Source of the DNA: Craurococcus roseus
Lineage (GTDB): Bacteria; Pseudomonadota; Alphaproteobacteria; Acetobacterales; Acetobacteraceae
Length of the DNA: 64,000 bases
Assembly (NCBI RefSeq): GCF_039523795.1
Contig: NZ_BAAAFZ010000008.1
Location: 62,001-126,000, forward strand
Reading direction: 5' to 3'
In this document: positions 1-8,992 of the stretch, piece by piece
Layout: every line of letters begins with the position of its first letter
Numbering within the stretch: position 1 is the stretch's first letter
Position numbers and translations under genes: made by a program
Notes under the pieces: generated by a model
What the model was told of the DNA's origin: nothing
Databases searched by the model: none
Seen by the model: only the letters and a program-made list of their open reading frames with translations

Positions 1-159
1 GGCGGGATCGGTGAGCGTCGCCACGATCGGCCCGCGGGCCACGGGATCGGCCGCCCCCCATCGCACGGGAGGCGCGGCCCCGCCGGCGGCGGGGTGGGAG
101 GTGAGGACGATCGGCCGGGAGGTGCGGACGCCTTCGCGCAGGCGGTTCGGGCCAGTCAA
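1..159 (-). CDS. GTP cyclohydrolase II-like protein, N-terminal part (cut by window edge)
   Basis: No stop is reached before the window edge; 53 codons are visible. A TTG start at 159 is preceded by GGAG with an 8-base spacer, which is why I choose it. The peptide contains RPIVLTSHPAAGG, then VRWGAADPVARGPIVATLTDP. I recall this as the N-terminal signature of the long alphaproteobacterial proteins annotated as GTP cyclohydrolase II, often found near uracil or hydantoin catabolic genes. The catalytic zinc-binding region lies outside the window. It follows hyuB by 77 bases on the same strand, so it is probably the last gene of the hydantoinase operon. The family call rests on memory of the N-terminus only. 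Confidence 0.5.
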   Translation of the reverse strand, partial: MTGPNRLREGVRTSRPIVLTSHPAAGGAAPPVRWGAADPVARGPIVATLTDPA

Positions 160-236
160 CGCTTTTGCTCCGAGTTCGAAACGCCGAGACTAAGCCTTTC
201 CGCGGCCAAACGGAACTTTTCCTTGCACGGGCGGTG

Positions 237-1991
237 TCACGCGGACGCCTTCGCCCGCGCGGCTTCGGTCGCGGCCGCGTCCACGGTGCCGTCCGCGGCG
301 AGAACCACCCCGTAGTCGCGCCGCGCATCCTCGGCCGGGACCAAGCCGTCGAGCACGTCGGCGCGCACCGCCTCCGGATCGCGCTCGAAGGGCGGGCCGT
401 AGCCGCCGCCGGCCGGGCCCACGCAGACGAACAGGTCGCCGGCTCGGATGGGCATGTGCGGCGCCTTGGAAGGCAGCGACCGCGCCGTCCCGTCCGCCCG
501 GCGGAGCGTGAGGGCGGCGGGCGCGCCGTCGCCTCCGCCGGCGAAGCCCCAGGGGCGGAAGCCGTGCCCCTCCCCCTCCACCGAGGCGCCGCCGTCCTCC
601 AGGAAGCGGAACTCCCGCACGCTGCCCAGGCCCCCGCGGAACCGGCCCGGCCCGGCCACGCCCTCGCGCAGCTCGTAGCGCTCCACGCGGAGCGGCAGGT
701 GGCTCTCGATGTCTTCCACCGGGTTGTTGCGCGTGTTGGCGTAGAGCGTGTCCACGGCGTCCATGCCGTCCGCGCCCGGCCGGCCGCCGTAGCTGCCCTC
801 GAAGATCTCCATGTGGACCCAATGCGAGCCGCCGCGCAGTCCCGAGAAGGCGATGACCTTCAGGTTGCCGATGCCGGCCGAGACCTGCCCCGGCACCGCC
901 TGCGCCAGCGCCTTCATCACCGTGTCGGCGAGCTGGTTGCCGGGCGCGAAGCGCGCGATGGTCGGCGCCGGGAACTCCGGGTTGGCGAGACAGCCGCGCG
1001 GGGCGACGATCTCGATCGGGCGCGTCAGCCCCTCGTTGACCGGGATGTGGCCGTGGACGGCGGTGTCCAGCAGCACGGACCGGACGGTGAGCCAGACCGC
1101 CACGTCCACCGTGCCCGTGAAGGGCATGTTAATTGGCCGGTCCGGCACCTGGGGCGCGGTGCCGGTCAGGTCTACCACCAGCCCGTCGCCGCGCTTCGTC
1201 ACCGTGGCCACCAGCGGCAGCTCGCGCCGCGACGGGTCGGGGTCGTCGAGGAAGCCGTCGATGCGGGTCTCGGCGCGCCAGGAGCCCTCGGGCAAGCGGG
1301 CGATGGCTTGGCGCATCAGGCGCTCGGCGTGGTCCATCAGGGCGCCGCAGGCGGCGCGGAAGGCGGGGAGCCCCCATTGCTCCACCAAGGCCGCCATGCG
1401 CTCGGCGCCGATGCGGCTCGCCGCGACTTGCGCCTCCATGTCGCCCACCACGAGGTCGGAGGCGCGGAGGTTGTCGCGGAGGATCTGCCACACCGCGTCG
1501 TTGCGGCGGCCGGCGTCGTGGACCTTGATCGCCTTGAACTGGAGCCCTTCGGCGTAGGCGTCGATCGCGTCCACGATGCCGCAGGAGCCGGGGGTGAGCG
1601 CGCCGATGTCGAGGTGGTGCGCCGTGGTGGCGGAGAAGCCGACCAGTTCCTCCCCGTGGAACACCGGGACGATGAAGGCCACGTCCGGCCCGTGGCTCGC
1701 GCCCCCGTAGGGGTCGTTGTGCATGATGACGTCGCCGGGGCGGATGGCCTCGCCGCGGGCGCGGAGGGTGGCGATCACGTTCTTCACGTAGCCGGGGATC
1801 GGGCCTGATTGGAGAGGCGTGGACTGCGCCGACTCGGCAAGGCCCCTGCCCTCCGCGTCCACCAGGGCGGCGCCGAAGTCCTCGCTCTCCCGGATGATGG
1901 AGGAGTAGGACATCCGCATCAGCTTGTAGCCGATCTCGACGGCGATGTTCTCCAGCGCGCCTTGGATGACGCTGGCGGTCACAGGGTCCAT
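237..1991 (-). CDS. hyuB: Hydantoinase B / oxoprolinase family subunit
   Basis: This 584-residue protein matches the usual length of the HyuB subunit of ATP-dependent hydantoinase/N-methylhydantoinase/5-oxoprolinase-type enzymes, which with HyuA open cyclic amide rings in the cytoplasm. Visible family features are the start MDPVTASVIQGALENIAVEI, the block HNDPYGGASHGPDV near residue 92, TTAHHLDIGALTPGS near 122, and a glycine-rich stretch GPGRFRGGLG towards the C-terminus. The ATG has a GGAGA ribosome site about 9 bases upstream and lies 19 bases after the hyuA stop, indicating one operon with the deacetylase and hyuA. The exact substrate (hydantoin, N-methylhydantoin, oxoproline, other lactam) cannot be read from the sequence. 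Confidence 0.93.
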   Translation of the reverse strand: MDPVTASVIQGALENIAVEIGYKLMRMSYSSIIRESEDFGAALVDAEGRGLAESAQSTPLQSGPIPGYVKNVIATLRARGEAIRPGDVIMHNDPYGGASHGPDVAFIVPVFHGEELVGFSATTAHHLDIGALTPGSCGIVDAIDAYAEGLQFKAIKVHDAGRRNDAVWQILRDNLRASDLVVGDMEAQVAASRIGAERMAALVEQWGLPAFRAACGALMDHAERLMRQAIARLPEGSWRAETRIDGFLDDPDPSRRELPLVATVTKRGDGLVVDLTGTAPQVPDRPINMPFTGTVDVAVWLTVRSVLLDTAVHGHIPVNEGLTRPIEIVAPRGCLANPEFPAPTIARFAPGNQLADTVMKALAQAVPGQVSAGIGNLKVIAFSGLRGGSHWVHMEIFEGSYGGRPGADGMDAVDTLYANTRNNPVEDIESHLPLRVERYELREGVAGPGRFRGGLGSVREFRFLEDGGASVEGEGHGFRPWGFAGGGDGAPAALTLRRADGTARSLPSKAPHMPIRAGDLFVCVGPAGGGYGPPFERDPEAVRADVLDGLVPAEDARRDYGVVLAADGTVDAAATEAARAKASA

Positions 1992-2010
1992 GCGCGGCGG
2001 TCTCCGCTGC

Positions 2011-4080
2011 TCAAAGCGCGATCAAGAGGTTGCCGCCGGGTTCGGCGGTCAGGGTGCAGCCGGGCGGCACCACGGTGGTGCTGTCCGTCTGCAAGACGAT
2101 GGCCGGGCCGGGTATCGGCTCACCCACGGGCAGGCGGTCGCGCGCGAGGAAGGCGGTCTCGGCGCGCACCGGCTTGTTGTCCGGGCCGGCGAAGACGGCG
2201 GGCGCGCGCCGCAAGGTGGCCTCGGCCAAGCTGCCGCCGCGCCGGGGCGCCGGGCGGTCGAGCTTCGGGCGCGGGCCGAGGCCGGTGACGCGCAGGTTCA
2301 CGATCTCCACAGGGCTCGCCGGGAAGGAATGGCCGTACTCGGCGCGGTGCTGGGCGTGGAAGCGCTCCAACCCCGCGGCGACCAGGGCCTCGTCCACCGG
2401 GCCGGCGCCGAAGGGCACGCGCAGCTCGTAGCCCTGGCCGGCGTAGCGCAGGTCGCCGGCGCGCTCGTAGCGCGCGGCGGCGGGGTCCACGCCGTCGAGC
2501 GCGAACTGCGCCGCGATCTCATCCTCCATGGCGGCGAAGTCGGAGGCGATGCGCGCGGGGTCGAGCGCGCCCGAGGACTGGAACAGCGTCCGCACGGCGT
2601 CGTACTTCAGGTCTGTCGTCAGCAGCCCCATGGCGGAGGTGATGCCCGGGTGCGGCGGCACCAGCACCTCGCGGACGCCCAAGCCCCGCGCCACGTCCGC
2701 CGCGTGCAGCGGGCCGGCGCCCCCGAAGGCCACCAGAGCGTAGCCGCGCGGGTCGATCCCCTTCTGCACCGTGCGGCCGCGGATGGCGTTCGCCATGTTG
2801 GCGTTGACGATGGTCAACACGCCCAACGCGGCTTCTTCAGGACTCAGGCGCAACTCCGCCGCCAGCTCCCCGATGACACGCGCCGAGGCCGCCGCGTCCA
2901 GCGTCATCGCGCCGCCGAGGAAGTTGCCCGGGTCCAGGCGGCCGAGCACGATGTTCGCGTCCGTCACCGTTGGCCGCGCGCCGCCGCGCCCGTAGCCCGC
3001 CGGCCCCGGCACCGCGCCGGCCGATTGCGGGCCGACGCGGAAGGCGCCGCCCGCGTCCACCCGCGCGACCGAGCCGCCGCCGGCGCCGATGGTGTGGATG
3101 TCGATCATCGGCGTCAGCAGCGGGAAGCCGGCGATCCAGGTGTCGCGCGCGGTGGCCTCGGCGAAGCGCCCGCCCGTGACGATGCCGATGTCGGCCGAGG
3201 TGCCGCCGATGTCGAGGGTTATCAGATCCTCCCGGCCGGAGAGCGCGCCGGCCCAGGTGCCGCCGAGCACGCCGGCCGCGGGTCCGGAGAGCATGGTCGC
3301 CACCGGCCGCTCCGCCACGCCCTGCGCCGTGGCCACGCCGCCGTTGGAGGCCATGATGTGCAGGTCGGCGCGCAGCCCGGCGTCGCGCATCCGGCCTTCC
3401 AACCGGCGGACGTAGCCGCGCACCTCGGGGCCGACGAAGGCGTTCATGGCGGCGGTGGTGAAGCGCTCGAACTCGCGGAACTGCGGCGCGATCTCGGAGG
3501 AGAGGGTGACAAAGGCGTCCGGGTGCTCCTCCAGCACGATCTCCCGCGCGCGGCGCTCGTGCGCGGGGTTCAGATAGGAGAACAGGAAGCAGACCGCGAT
3601 GGAGGCGATCCCGGCGCCGCGCAGCCCCCGCGCGGCCTCCCGGACCTCCTCCTCCGCCAGCGGCACCAGCACGTCTCCGCGCGGCGGCACCAGCCGCTCC
3701 GTGACCACGTGGCGGTGCCTGCGCTTCACCAGAGGCGTTTCCTGCCACGGGATGCGCTGCTGGATGGAGTAGTGCTGCGGGCGCTGGTGGCGGCCGATGT
3801 GCAGCACGTCGCGGTAGCCGCGCGTGGTGATCATGCCGCACTCCGCGCCGCGGTGCTGCAACGCGGCGTTGGTGGCGATGGTGGTGCCGTGCAGGACGTG
3901 GGCCACGTCGCCCGGCGCCACGTCCGCTAGGCGGCACAGGCCGAGGATGCCCTCCACCACCCCGACCGACGGGTCCTCCGGCGTGGAGGAGACCTTGTGG
4001 ATCGCGGTGCGGCCGGCTTCGGGCTCCGCCAGGACGAGGTCGGTGAAGGTGCCCCCGACGTCCACGCCGACCAGGATCAC
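2011..4080 (-). CDS. hyuA: Hydantoinase A / oxoprolinase family subunit
   Basis: This 689-residue ATP-dependent ring-opening subunit has the ASKHA-type N-terminus GVDVGGTFTDLVL at residue 4, a second nucleotide-binding block LDIGGTSADIG near 270, and IGAGGGSVA near 305. I start at GTG 4080, not at the longer upstream reading frame, because the family begins a few residues before DVGGTFTD and GGAGAGG lies just upstream. The GTG overlaps the deacetylase stop as GTGA, so translation is probably coupled. HyuA normally acts as a heteromer with HyuB, encoded next. Substrate is unknown; neighbours suggest a cyclic amide. Confidence 0.93.
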   Translation of the reverse strand: MILVGVDVGGTFTDLVLAEPEAGRTAIHKVSSTPEDPSVGVVEGILGLCRLADVAPGDVAHVLHGTTIATNAALQHRGAECGMITTRGYRDVLHIGRHQRPQHYSIQQRIPWQETPLVKRRHRHVVTERLVPPRGDVLVPLAEEEVREAARGLRGAGIASIAVCFLFSYLNPAHERRAREIVLEEHPDAFVTLSSEIAPQFREFERFTTAAMNAFVGPEVRGYVRRLEGRMRDAGLRADLHIMASNGGVATAQGVAERPVATMLSGPAAGVLGGTWAGALSGREDLITLDIGGTSADIGIVTGGRFAEATARDTWIAGFPLLTPMIDIHTIGAGGGSVARVDAGGAFRVGPQSAGAVPGPAGYGRGGARPTVTDANIVLGRLDPGNFLGGAMTLDAAASARVIGELAAELRLSPEEAALGVLTIVNANMANAIRGRTVQKGIDPRGYALVAFGGAGPLHAADVARGLGVREVLVPPHPGITSAMGLLTTDLKYDAVRTLFQSSGALDPARIASDFAAMEDEIAAQFALDGVDPAAARYERAGDLRYAGQGYELRVPFGAGPVDEALVAAGLERFHAQHRAEYGHSFPASPVEIVNLRVTGLGPRPKLDRPAPRRGGSLAEATLRRAPAVFAGPDNKPVRAETAFLARDRLPVGEPIPGPAIVLQTDSTTVVPPGCTLTAEPGGNLLIAL

Positions 4081-4982
4081 GGCGTCGCCCTCTCCGGGCT
4101 GGCCCCGCCGCGCGGGGTCCGGCGCCGGAAGTCCTGCGCCATCTCCTCCAGCGTCACGAAGCGCACGCCGGGGTGCCGCAGCATGTGCGCGATCAGCCGC
4201 TCGAGCATCAGCAGCACCTGCGGGCGGCCGGAGACGTCGGGGTGGATGGTCATCGGCACCACGGCGTAGTCGTGTTCGCGGCACACGAAGTCGAAGTGGT
4301 CGCGCCAGATCTCTTCGAGCTGGCGCGGCGACACGTAGCCGTGGCTGTTCGGGAAGCCCTTGATGAACATCATCGGCGGCAGGTCGTCGAGGTACCAGGA
4401 GGCCGGGATCTCCACCAAGTCCGTTTCGCGGCCTTTGGTGAAGGGCTTCATCCAGCTCTCCGCCGGCTGCGAGTAGTCGATGGGCGTCCAGGCGTCGCCG
4501 GTGCGGACGTAGTAGGGCGTCGCGTCGTGGTGCATCAGGCTGTGGTCGTAGGCGACGCCGCGCTCGACCAGGATCTCGATGGAGGTGGCCGAGACCTCCC
4601 ACCAGGGCGCGACGTAGCCGACCGGCCGGCGACCCCAGTGCTTCTCGATCAGCGCGATGCACTTGTCGAAGATCGCCTCCTCCTGTTGGCGGGACAGGGC
4701 GAGCGGGTTCTCGTGGCTGTACCCGTGCAGGCCGATCTCGTGCCCGGCGGCGGCCACCATGTCGGTCTCCTTCGGGAAGCTTTCGATGGTGTGCCCGGGG
4801 ATGAACCAGGACTGCTTCAGGCCGAAGCGCTCGAACAGCTTGAGCAGGCGCGGCATGCCAACTTCGGCGGCGAACACGCCGCGGCTGATGTCGCCCGGGC
4901 TGTCCTCCCCCTTGTAGCTGCCGAGCCAGCCCGCGACCGCGTCGCAGTGGATGCTGAAGGCGCAGAGGATCTCCTTGGGCAT
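4077..4982 (-). CDS. Polysaccharide deacetylase (CE4) family protein, HpPgdA/PuuE-like
   Basis: This 301-residue NodB-fold metal hydrolase starts at ATG 4982 behind an excellent GAGGAGG site; the longer frame upstream is not used. Visible motifs are FSIHCDAVAGWLG (metal Asp region), GHEIGLHGYSHENP (metal histidines) and APWWEVS. The arrangement resembles the HpPgdA/allantoinase-like branch, whose members often cleave cyclic amides or imines, not chitin-like polymers. Position as first gene of an operon with hyuA and hyuB, sharing a GTGA overlap, supports a role in opening or processing a cyclic amide. It is divergent from the solute receptor at 5134. Substrate is inferred from context only. 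Confidence 0.85.
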   Translation of the reverse strand: MPKEILCAFSIHCDAVAGWLGSYKGEDSPGDISRGVFAAEVGMPRLLKLFERFGLKQSWFIPGHTIESFPKETDMVAAAGHEIGLHGYSHENPLALSRQQEEAIFDKCIALIEKHWGRRPVGYVAPWWEVSATSIEILVERGVAYDHSLMHHDATPYYVRTGDAWTPIDYSQPAESWMKPFTKGRETDLVEIPASWYLDDLPPMMFIKGFPNSHGYVSPRQLEEIWRDHFDFVCREHDYAVVPMTIHPDVSGRPQVLLMLERLIAHMLRHPGVRFVTLEEMAQDFRRRTPRGGASPERATP

Positions 4983-5133
4983 CCTGTCCTCCTCGTTCTT
5001 TCTGTGGCGCGTCCCCGCCGTTGGCAGGCTCGACCGTCCCGCGCCGAGACGCAATCCGCGTGCCAGCGCTTGCACGCCGCTTGCATCGCCCTCCCCGCGC
5101 CCAGAGCGGGCCGGACGAGGAGGATGCTCAACG

Positions 5134-6741
5134 ATGGGTCTTTCGCGCTTTGCAACGGTCCTGGCCCTGGCGGCCCTGGCCGGGGGTGCCGCCGCGCCCG
5201 CCTCGGCGCAGCAGAAGGTGTTGCGCATCGCCATGACGGCGGCCGACGTGCCGACCACCACGGGCATGCCGAACAACGGCTTCGAGGGGATGCGCTTCCT
5301 GGGCTTCCCGGTCTTCGAAGGGCTGTTCCTGTGGGACCTGTCGCGCGCCGACCGGCCCGCCACGCTCCGCGCCGGCTTGGCCGAGCACTGGGAACAGGAC
5401 GCAGACGACCCCAAGACCTGGATCTTCCGCCTGCGCCAGGGCGTGGCGTTCCACGACGGCACGCCCTTCGACGCGGACGCGGTGATCTGGAACCTGGACC
5501 GCTTCTTCAAGCCGGACAGCCCGCAGTTCGAGCCGGCCGGCAGCGGCATCACCCGCGCCCGCGTCACCATCATGGGGGGCTACCGGAAGATCGATGACCG
5601 CACGGTCGCCATCACCTCGACCCGCCCGGCCAGCTACTTCCCCTACATGCTGGTGTACGTGCTCTTCGCCTCGCCCCCGGCCTGGGAGAAGGCCGGGCGC
5701 GATTGGGGCAAGGCGGCGCTCAGCCCCGCCGGCACCGGGCCGTTCCGCCTGTCCCGCTTCGTGCCGCGGCAGAGCGCCGAACTTTCCCGCAACGAGGGCT
5801 ACTGGGACGCCGAGCGCCGGGCCAAGCTCGACCGCGTCGTGCTGCTGCCCATGCCCGAGGCGAACACCCGCCTCGCCGCGCTCCGCAGCGGCCAGGTGGA
5901 CTGGATCGAGGTGCCGCCGCCCGACGGCCTGCCCAGCCTGCGCGGGAGCGGCTTCGAGGTGACGACCGGCAGCTACCCGCACGTGTGGCCTTGGTTCTAC
6001 CAGATGGGCGGCGACACCCCGTTCCGCGACGTGCGGGTCCGCCAAGGACTGAACTACTGCGTGTACCGCGCGGCTTTGGTCGGGCTGCTCAACGGCACGG
6101 CGGAGCCCTCCGTCGGCTGGCTCAAGCCGTCGGACCCCGCCTTCGGCCGGCCCGCCAACCGCTACGGCTACGACCCGGCGCGCGGGAAGGCGCTGCTGGC
6201 CGAGGCCGGCTTCACGCCGCAGCGGCCGCTGTCCTTCAAGGTGCTGATCTCGACCTCCGGCTCCGGGCAGATGCTGCCGCTGCAGATGAACGAGTTCATG
6301 CAGCAGAACCTGCGGGAAGCCTGCGGCGTCAACGTCTCCTTCGAGGTGGCGGAGTGGAACACGCTGTTGACCGCGCTGCGCAGTCCGCCCGGCAACGCGA
6401 CGCTGAACGGCGCGGCGTCCATCAACCCCTCCTCGCCGAGCTCCGACCCCAGCGTGATGGTGCGCTACTTCACCCGCGGCGCCTTCGCGCCGACCGGGTT
6501 CAACTGGGGCCAGTGGACGGACGAAGCCTTCGACAAGGCCATCGCCGACCTGGAAGCCGCCAAGGACGAAGCGGCGGCGCTGTCCGCCTACGCCGCCGCC
6601 CACACGCGCCTGGTGGACAACCCGCCGTGGCTCTTCATCGTCCACGACCTCAATCCGCGCGCGATGACCAAGCGGGTCCGCGGCTTCAACAGCCCGCAAT
6701 CCTGGTTCATCGACCTCGCGGCGGTGGACCTGGCGCGATAG
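5134..6741 (+). CDS. ABC transporter substrate-binding protein, family 5 (peptide/nickel type)
   Basis: This 535-residue periplasmic receptor begins with a Sec signal peptide ending near APASAQQ. It then has family 5 blocks: EHWEQDADDPKTWIFRLRQG, FHDGTPFDADAVIWNLDR, and the ligand-domain phrase RQGLNYCVYRAALVG. ATG 5134 is preceded by GAGGAGG. No matching DppB/DppC-type permease genes follow, so it is an orphan receptor or uses a permease elsewhere. It is transcribed divergently from the deacetylase-hyuAB operon with about 150 bases between, which suggests joint control. Family 5 receptors bind peptides, opines and varied small molecules; the ligand here is unknown. Confidence 0.88.
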   Translation: MGLSRFATVLALAALAGGAAAPASAQQKVLRIAMTAADVPTTTGMPNNGFEGMRFLGFPVFEGLFLWDLSRADRPATLRAGLAEHWEQDADDPKTWIFRLRQGVAFHDGTPFDADAVIWNLDRFFKPDSPQFEPAGSGITRARVTIMGGYRKIDDRTVAITSTRPASYFPYMLVYVLFASPPAWEKAGRDWGKAALSPAGTGPFRLSRFVPRQSAELSRNEGYWDAERRAKLDRVVLLPMPEANTRLAALRSGQVDWIEVPPPDGLPSLRGSGFEVTTGSYPHVWPWFYQMGGDTPFRDVRVRQGLNYCVYRAALVGLLNGTAEPSVGWLKPSDPAFGRPANRYGYDPARGKALLAEAGFTPQRPLSFKVLISTSGSGQMLPLQMNEFMQQNLREACGVNVSFEVAEWNTLLTALRSPPGNATLNGAASINPSSPSSDPSVMVRYFTRGAFAPTGFNWGQWTDEAFDKAIADLEAAKDEAAALSAYAAAHTRLVDNPPWLFIVHDLNPRAMTKRVRGFNSPQSWFIDLAAVDLAR

Positions 6742-6793
6742 GGCAAGGTGTCCGCCCATAAAGCGTGCAGCCGCGCGGCCGGGCCGCACGGAT

Positions 6794-6830
6794 CGGGGCA
6801 AACACCCCGAGACGGGGTTCCTCTCCCCCG
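6794..6830 (+). promoter_or_regulatory. Alternating CGGGG/CCCCG array, possible competing hairpins in the transporter leader
   Basis: In the 233-base leader before the ABC importer, four short complementary strands follow one another: CGGGG 6794-6798, CCCCG 6805-6809, CGGGG 6813-6817 and CCCCCG 6825-6830. Strand 2 can pair with 1 or 3, and strand 3 with 2 or 4. That layout would allow mutually exclusive hairpins as in attenuators. I see no known riboswitch consensus (no TPP-type CUGAGA) and no uridine run. Short GC stems are common in such GC-rich DNA, so this is weak evidence. Confidence 0.25.
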
Positions 6831-6974
6831 GCCCGCGCGGTTGGCACGCGCCTTGCTGCGCCCGTTGCCCAGCGCAGCGCCGCACCCGCGGCAGCTCCGG
6901 TTGGCGTGCCATCCATCGTCGCGAGAGGACGGACGGCCCCTTCCTGGCGCCCCCCGTCCGCGGAGGGGAAAGCA

Positions 6975-8048
6975 ATGTGTGACCGACACGGATCGGCCGT
7001 CCTGCCGGATTTCTCAGGCATCGTCGCCGCGAACGCCGCGCCCACCCGCCGGCGCGCGCTGGCGGCCACCGCGGCGGCCGCGCTCACCTTCGCCATGGGG
7101 CCCGGTGCTGGCGGGGCGCTGGCACAAGGGCGCGGCGGCCTCCGCTCCACCCACGGCACCGGCTTCTGCAACCTCAACCTGTTCCTCGCGCACTCCTTGC
7201 AGCTCGCGCGCGAGGACGGGCTGGAGATCCAGTTCGTCAACACGCCCACCTTCGCCGAGCAGGTGACCTTCCTCGGCATGGGACAGGTGGACCTTGGGCT
7301 GATGCCCTACACCAGCTTCATCGCGCTGTTCAACGCGGGCGCGCCGGTACGCATCATCGCCGGCGGCGGCGTGGAAGGGTGCAGCATCGTCGCGCGCCCC
7401 GGCCTCGACACGCCGCAGAAGCTCCGCGGCAAGACGCTCGGCACCTTCCAGCTCGATACGCTGGAGGTGATGCCCTACGACTATCTCAAAAAGCACGGCG
7501 TGAGCTTCCGCGACGTCACCGTGCGCTACATGGGCAACACGCCCGAGGCAGTGGAGGCCTTCAAGGCCGGCGCCATCGACTGGATCTGCACCATCGAGCC
7601 CTACGCCACCACGCTGGTGAACGACGTGAAGGGCGCCGTGCGCCTTTCCGACGGCCGCGACATCTACGGCCCCGGCTACACCGACTGCGTGCTGGCCTGC
7701 CGCGCCAACCTGATCCGCGAGAACCCGGCCGGGCTGAAGGCCGTCATCAAGGGCATGATGCGGGCGCAGCTCATGGCCGAGACGAAGCAGCAGGACGCGC
7801 TGGGTCGCGTGGTCGGCACCTACTACAAGACCTCGATGGAGAACGCCCGGCTGGCGATGGAGAAGCAGCCGGCCGTGGTGGACGCGCGCGGACAGACGGA
7901 CTTCATCCTCCAGCGCACCGACAGCCTGGTCGAGATGGGCTACATCAAGAACAAGCCCGGCCGCGACGCGATCGACTGGACGCTGCTGGAGCAGGTCATC
8001 ACCGAGAACCAGGACCTGTACCGGCAGCTCAAGCACCGCTCGGCCTGA
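6975..8048 (+). CDS. ABC transporter substrate-binding protein, NMT1/SsuA-like
   Basis: This 357-residue receptor of the nitrate/sulfonate/pyrimidine-precursor class has a twin-arginine-like leader (PTRRRALAATA, residues about 23-33, cleavage near GALAQG), suggesting Tat export. The start is ATG 6975 with GGAGGGG upstream. Family features include FAEQVTFLGMGQVDLGLMP and the block EAFKAGAIDWICTIEPYAT near residue 195. It is first in a tight operon of receptor, permease, ATPase and amidohydrolase. Members of this group import sulfonates, bicarbonate, nitrate, thiamine pyrimidine precursors and other heterocycles. The adjoining amidohydrolase and hydantoinase genes point to an N-heterocycle. Confidence 0.88.
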   Translation: MCDRHGSAVLPDFSGIVAANAAPTRRRALAATAAAALTFAMGPGAGGALAQGRGGLRSTHGTGFCNLNLFLAHSLQLAREDGLEIQFVNTPTFAEQVTFLGMGQVDLGLMPYTSFIALFNAGAPVRIIAGGGVEGCSIVARPGLDTPQKLRGKTLGTFQLDTLEVMPYDYLKKHGVSFRDVTVRYMGNTPEAVEAFKAGAIDWICTIEPYATTLVNDVKGAVRLSDGRDIYGPGYTDCVLACRANLIRENPAGLKAVIKGMMRAQLMAETKQQDALGRVVGTYYKTSMENARLAMEKQPAVVDARGQTDFILQRTDSLVEMGYIKNKPGRDAIDWTLLEQVITENQDLYRQLKHRSA

Positions 8049-8059
8049 GCGCGCAGGGC

Positions 8060-8992
8060 ATGAGCGGCAACATCGCGGGGATGGCGTGGCTTTCGCGCCG
8101 CGCCAATCCCTCCGCTTCCGCGCCGCGTCCGGCGGCCTTGCCCCCGAAGCTGCGCGGGGCCTTGTCGCGCCTGGGCTGGACCCTGGTGTCGGTCGGCCTC
8201 TTCGTCGGCCTGTGGGAGCTGGCCTGGCTCGTCGGGCTCGCCGACCCGCGCCTCCTGCCGCCGCCGCACATCTTCCTCGGAAGCATCCCGGACCAGGCGC
8301 GCTTCTTCAACACGGCGACGCGCTGGCAGATCGGCGTGGACCCGGCGGCCGGGCCTTCGCCCTACGAGGCGGTCGGCATCACGGTCGCCGCCACCAGCGG
8401 ACGCGTCTTCGCCGGCCTCGCCATCGCGGCGGTGCTTTCCATCACGATCGGCGTGCTGATCCGCTACTTCGCGCTGTTCGAGAAGCTGACGCTCCCCACG
8501 ATCACCCTGCTCTCGCCCGTCTCGCCCATCGCCTGGCTGCCGGTGGCGATCTTCATCTTCGGCATCGGCAACGCGCCCGCGATCTTCATGGTGGTCGTGG
8601 CGCTGTTCTTCCACATGGTGCTGTCCACCGTCAGCCAGATCGACGGGGTGAACCGCAACTACATCAACGTCGCGCGCACCATGGGCGCCACCAAGCGGCA
8701 GATCTACGCGCGCGTCATCATCCCGGCCATCCTGCCGCAGATGCTCATCGTGCTGCGCCTGAACCTGTTCGGGGCGTGGATGGTGGTGCTGGTGGCGGAG
8801 TCCACGGGCGTCGGCTTCGGCCTGGGGCAGGTCATCATGCTGGCCCGCAACACCTTCAACCCGTCGCTGGTGTTCTTCACCATCGCGCTGATCGGGCTGT
8901 TGGGCTTCCTGACCGACTGGCTGCTGCGCCAGGTGCAGCGCCGCGTCCTGTACTGGGTGCCGGAGACGGCGGGGGTGCTGCGTGGCCTCTGA
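8060..8992 (+). CDS. ABC transporter permease (nitrate/sulfonate/taurine class)
   Basis: This 310-residue membrane protein has about six hydrophobic segments. Its cytoplasmic EAA-type coupling loop is near residues 210-230, visible as NVARTMGATKRQIYARVI followed by IPAILPQ. It forms the channel for the receptor encoded just upstream and pairs with the ATPase that follows. The ATG at 8060 lies 11 bases after the previous stop with a weak ribosome site; ATG 8081 is an alternative. The 3' end overlaps the ATPase start by 11 bases, so the two are probably translated together. Length and layout fit SsuC/TauC-like permeases, with a rather long N-terminal half. Confidence 0.9.
   Translation: MSGNIAGMAWLSRRANPSASAPRPAALPPKLRGALSRLGWTLVSVGLFVGLWELAWLVGLADPRLLPPPHIFLGSIPDQARFFNTATRWQIGVDPAAGPSPYEAVGITVAATSGRVFAGLAIAAVLSITIGVLIRYFALFEKLTLPTITLLSPVSPIAWLPVAIFIFGIGNAPAIFMVVVALFFHMVLSTVSQIDGVNRNYINVARTMGATKRQIYARVIIPAILPQMLIVLRLNLFGAWMVVLVAESTGVGFGLGQVIMLARNTFNPSLVFFTIALIGLLGFLTDWLLRQVQRRVLYWVPETAGVLRGL

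Noticed and set aside
165..1808. Very long plus-strand frame opposite hyuB
   Set aside because: Arginine/alanine/histidine-rich antisense shadow of a clear hydantoinase B gene in GC-rich DNA.
6742..6974. TPP or other known riboswitch before the NMT1-type receptor
   Set aside because: No consensus elements found; only simple GC hairpins are present.
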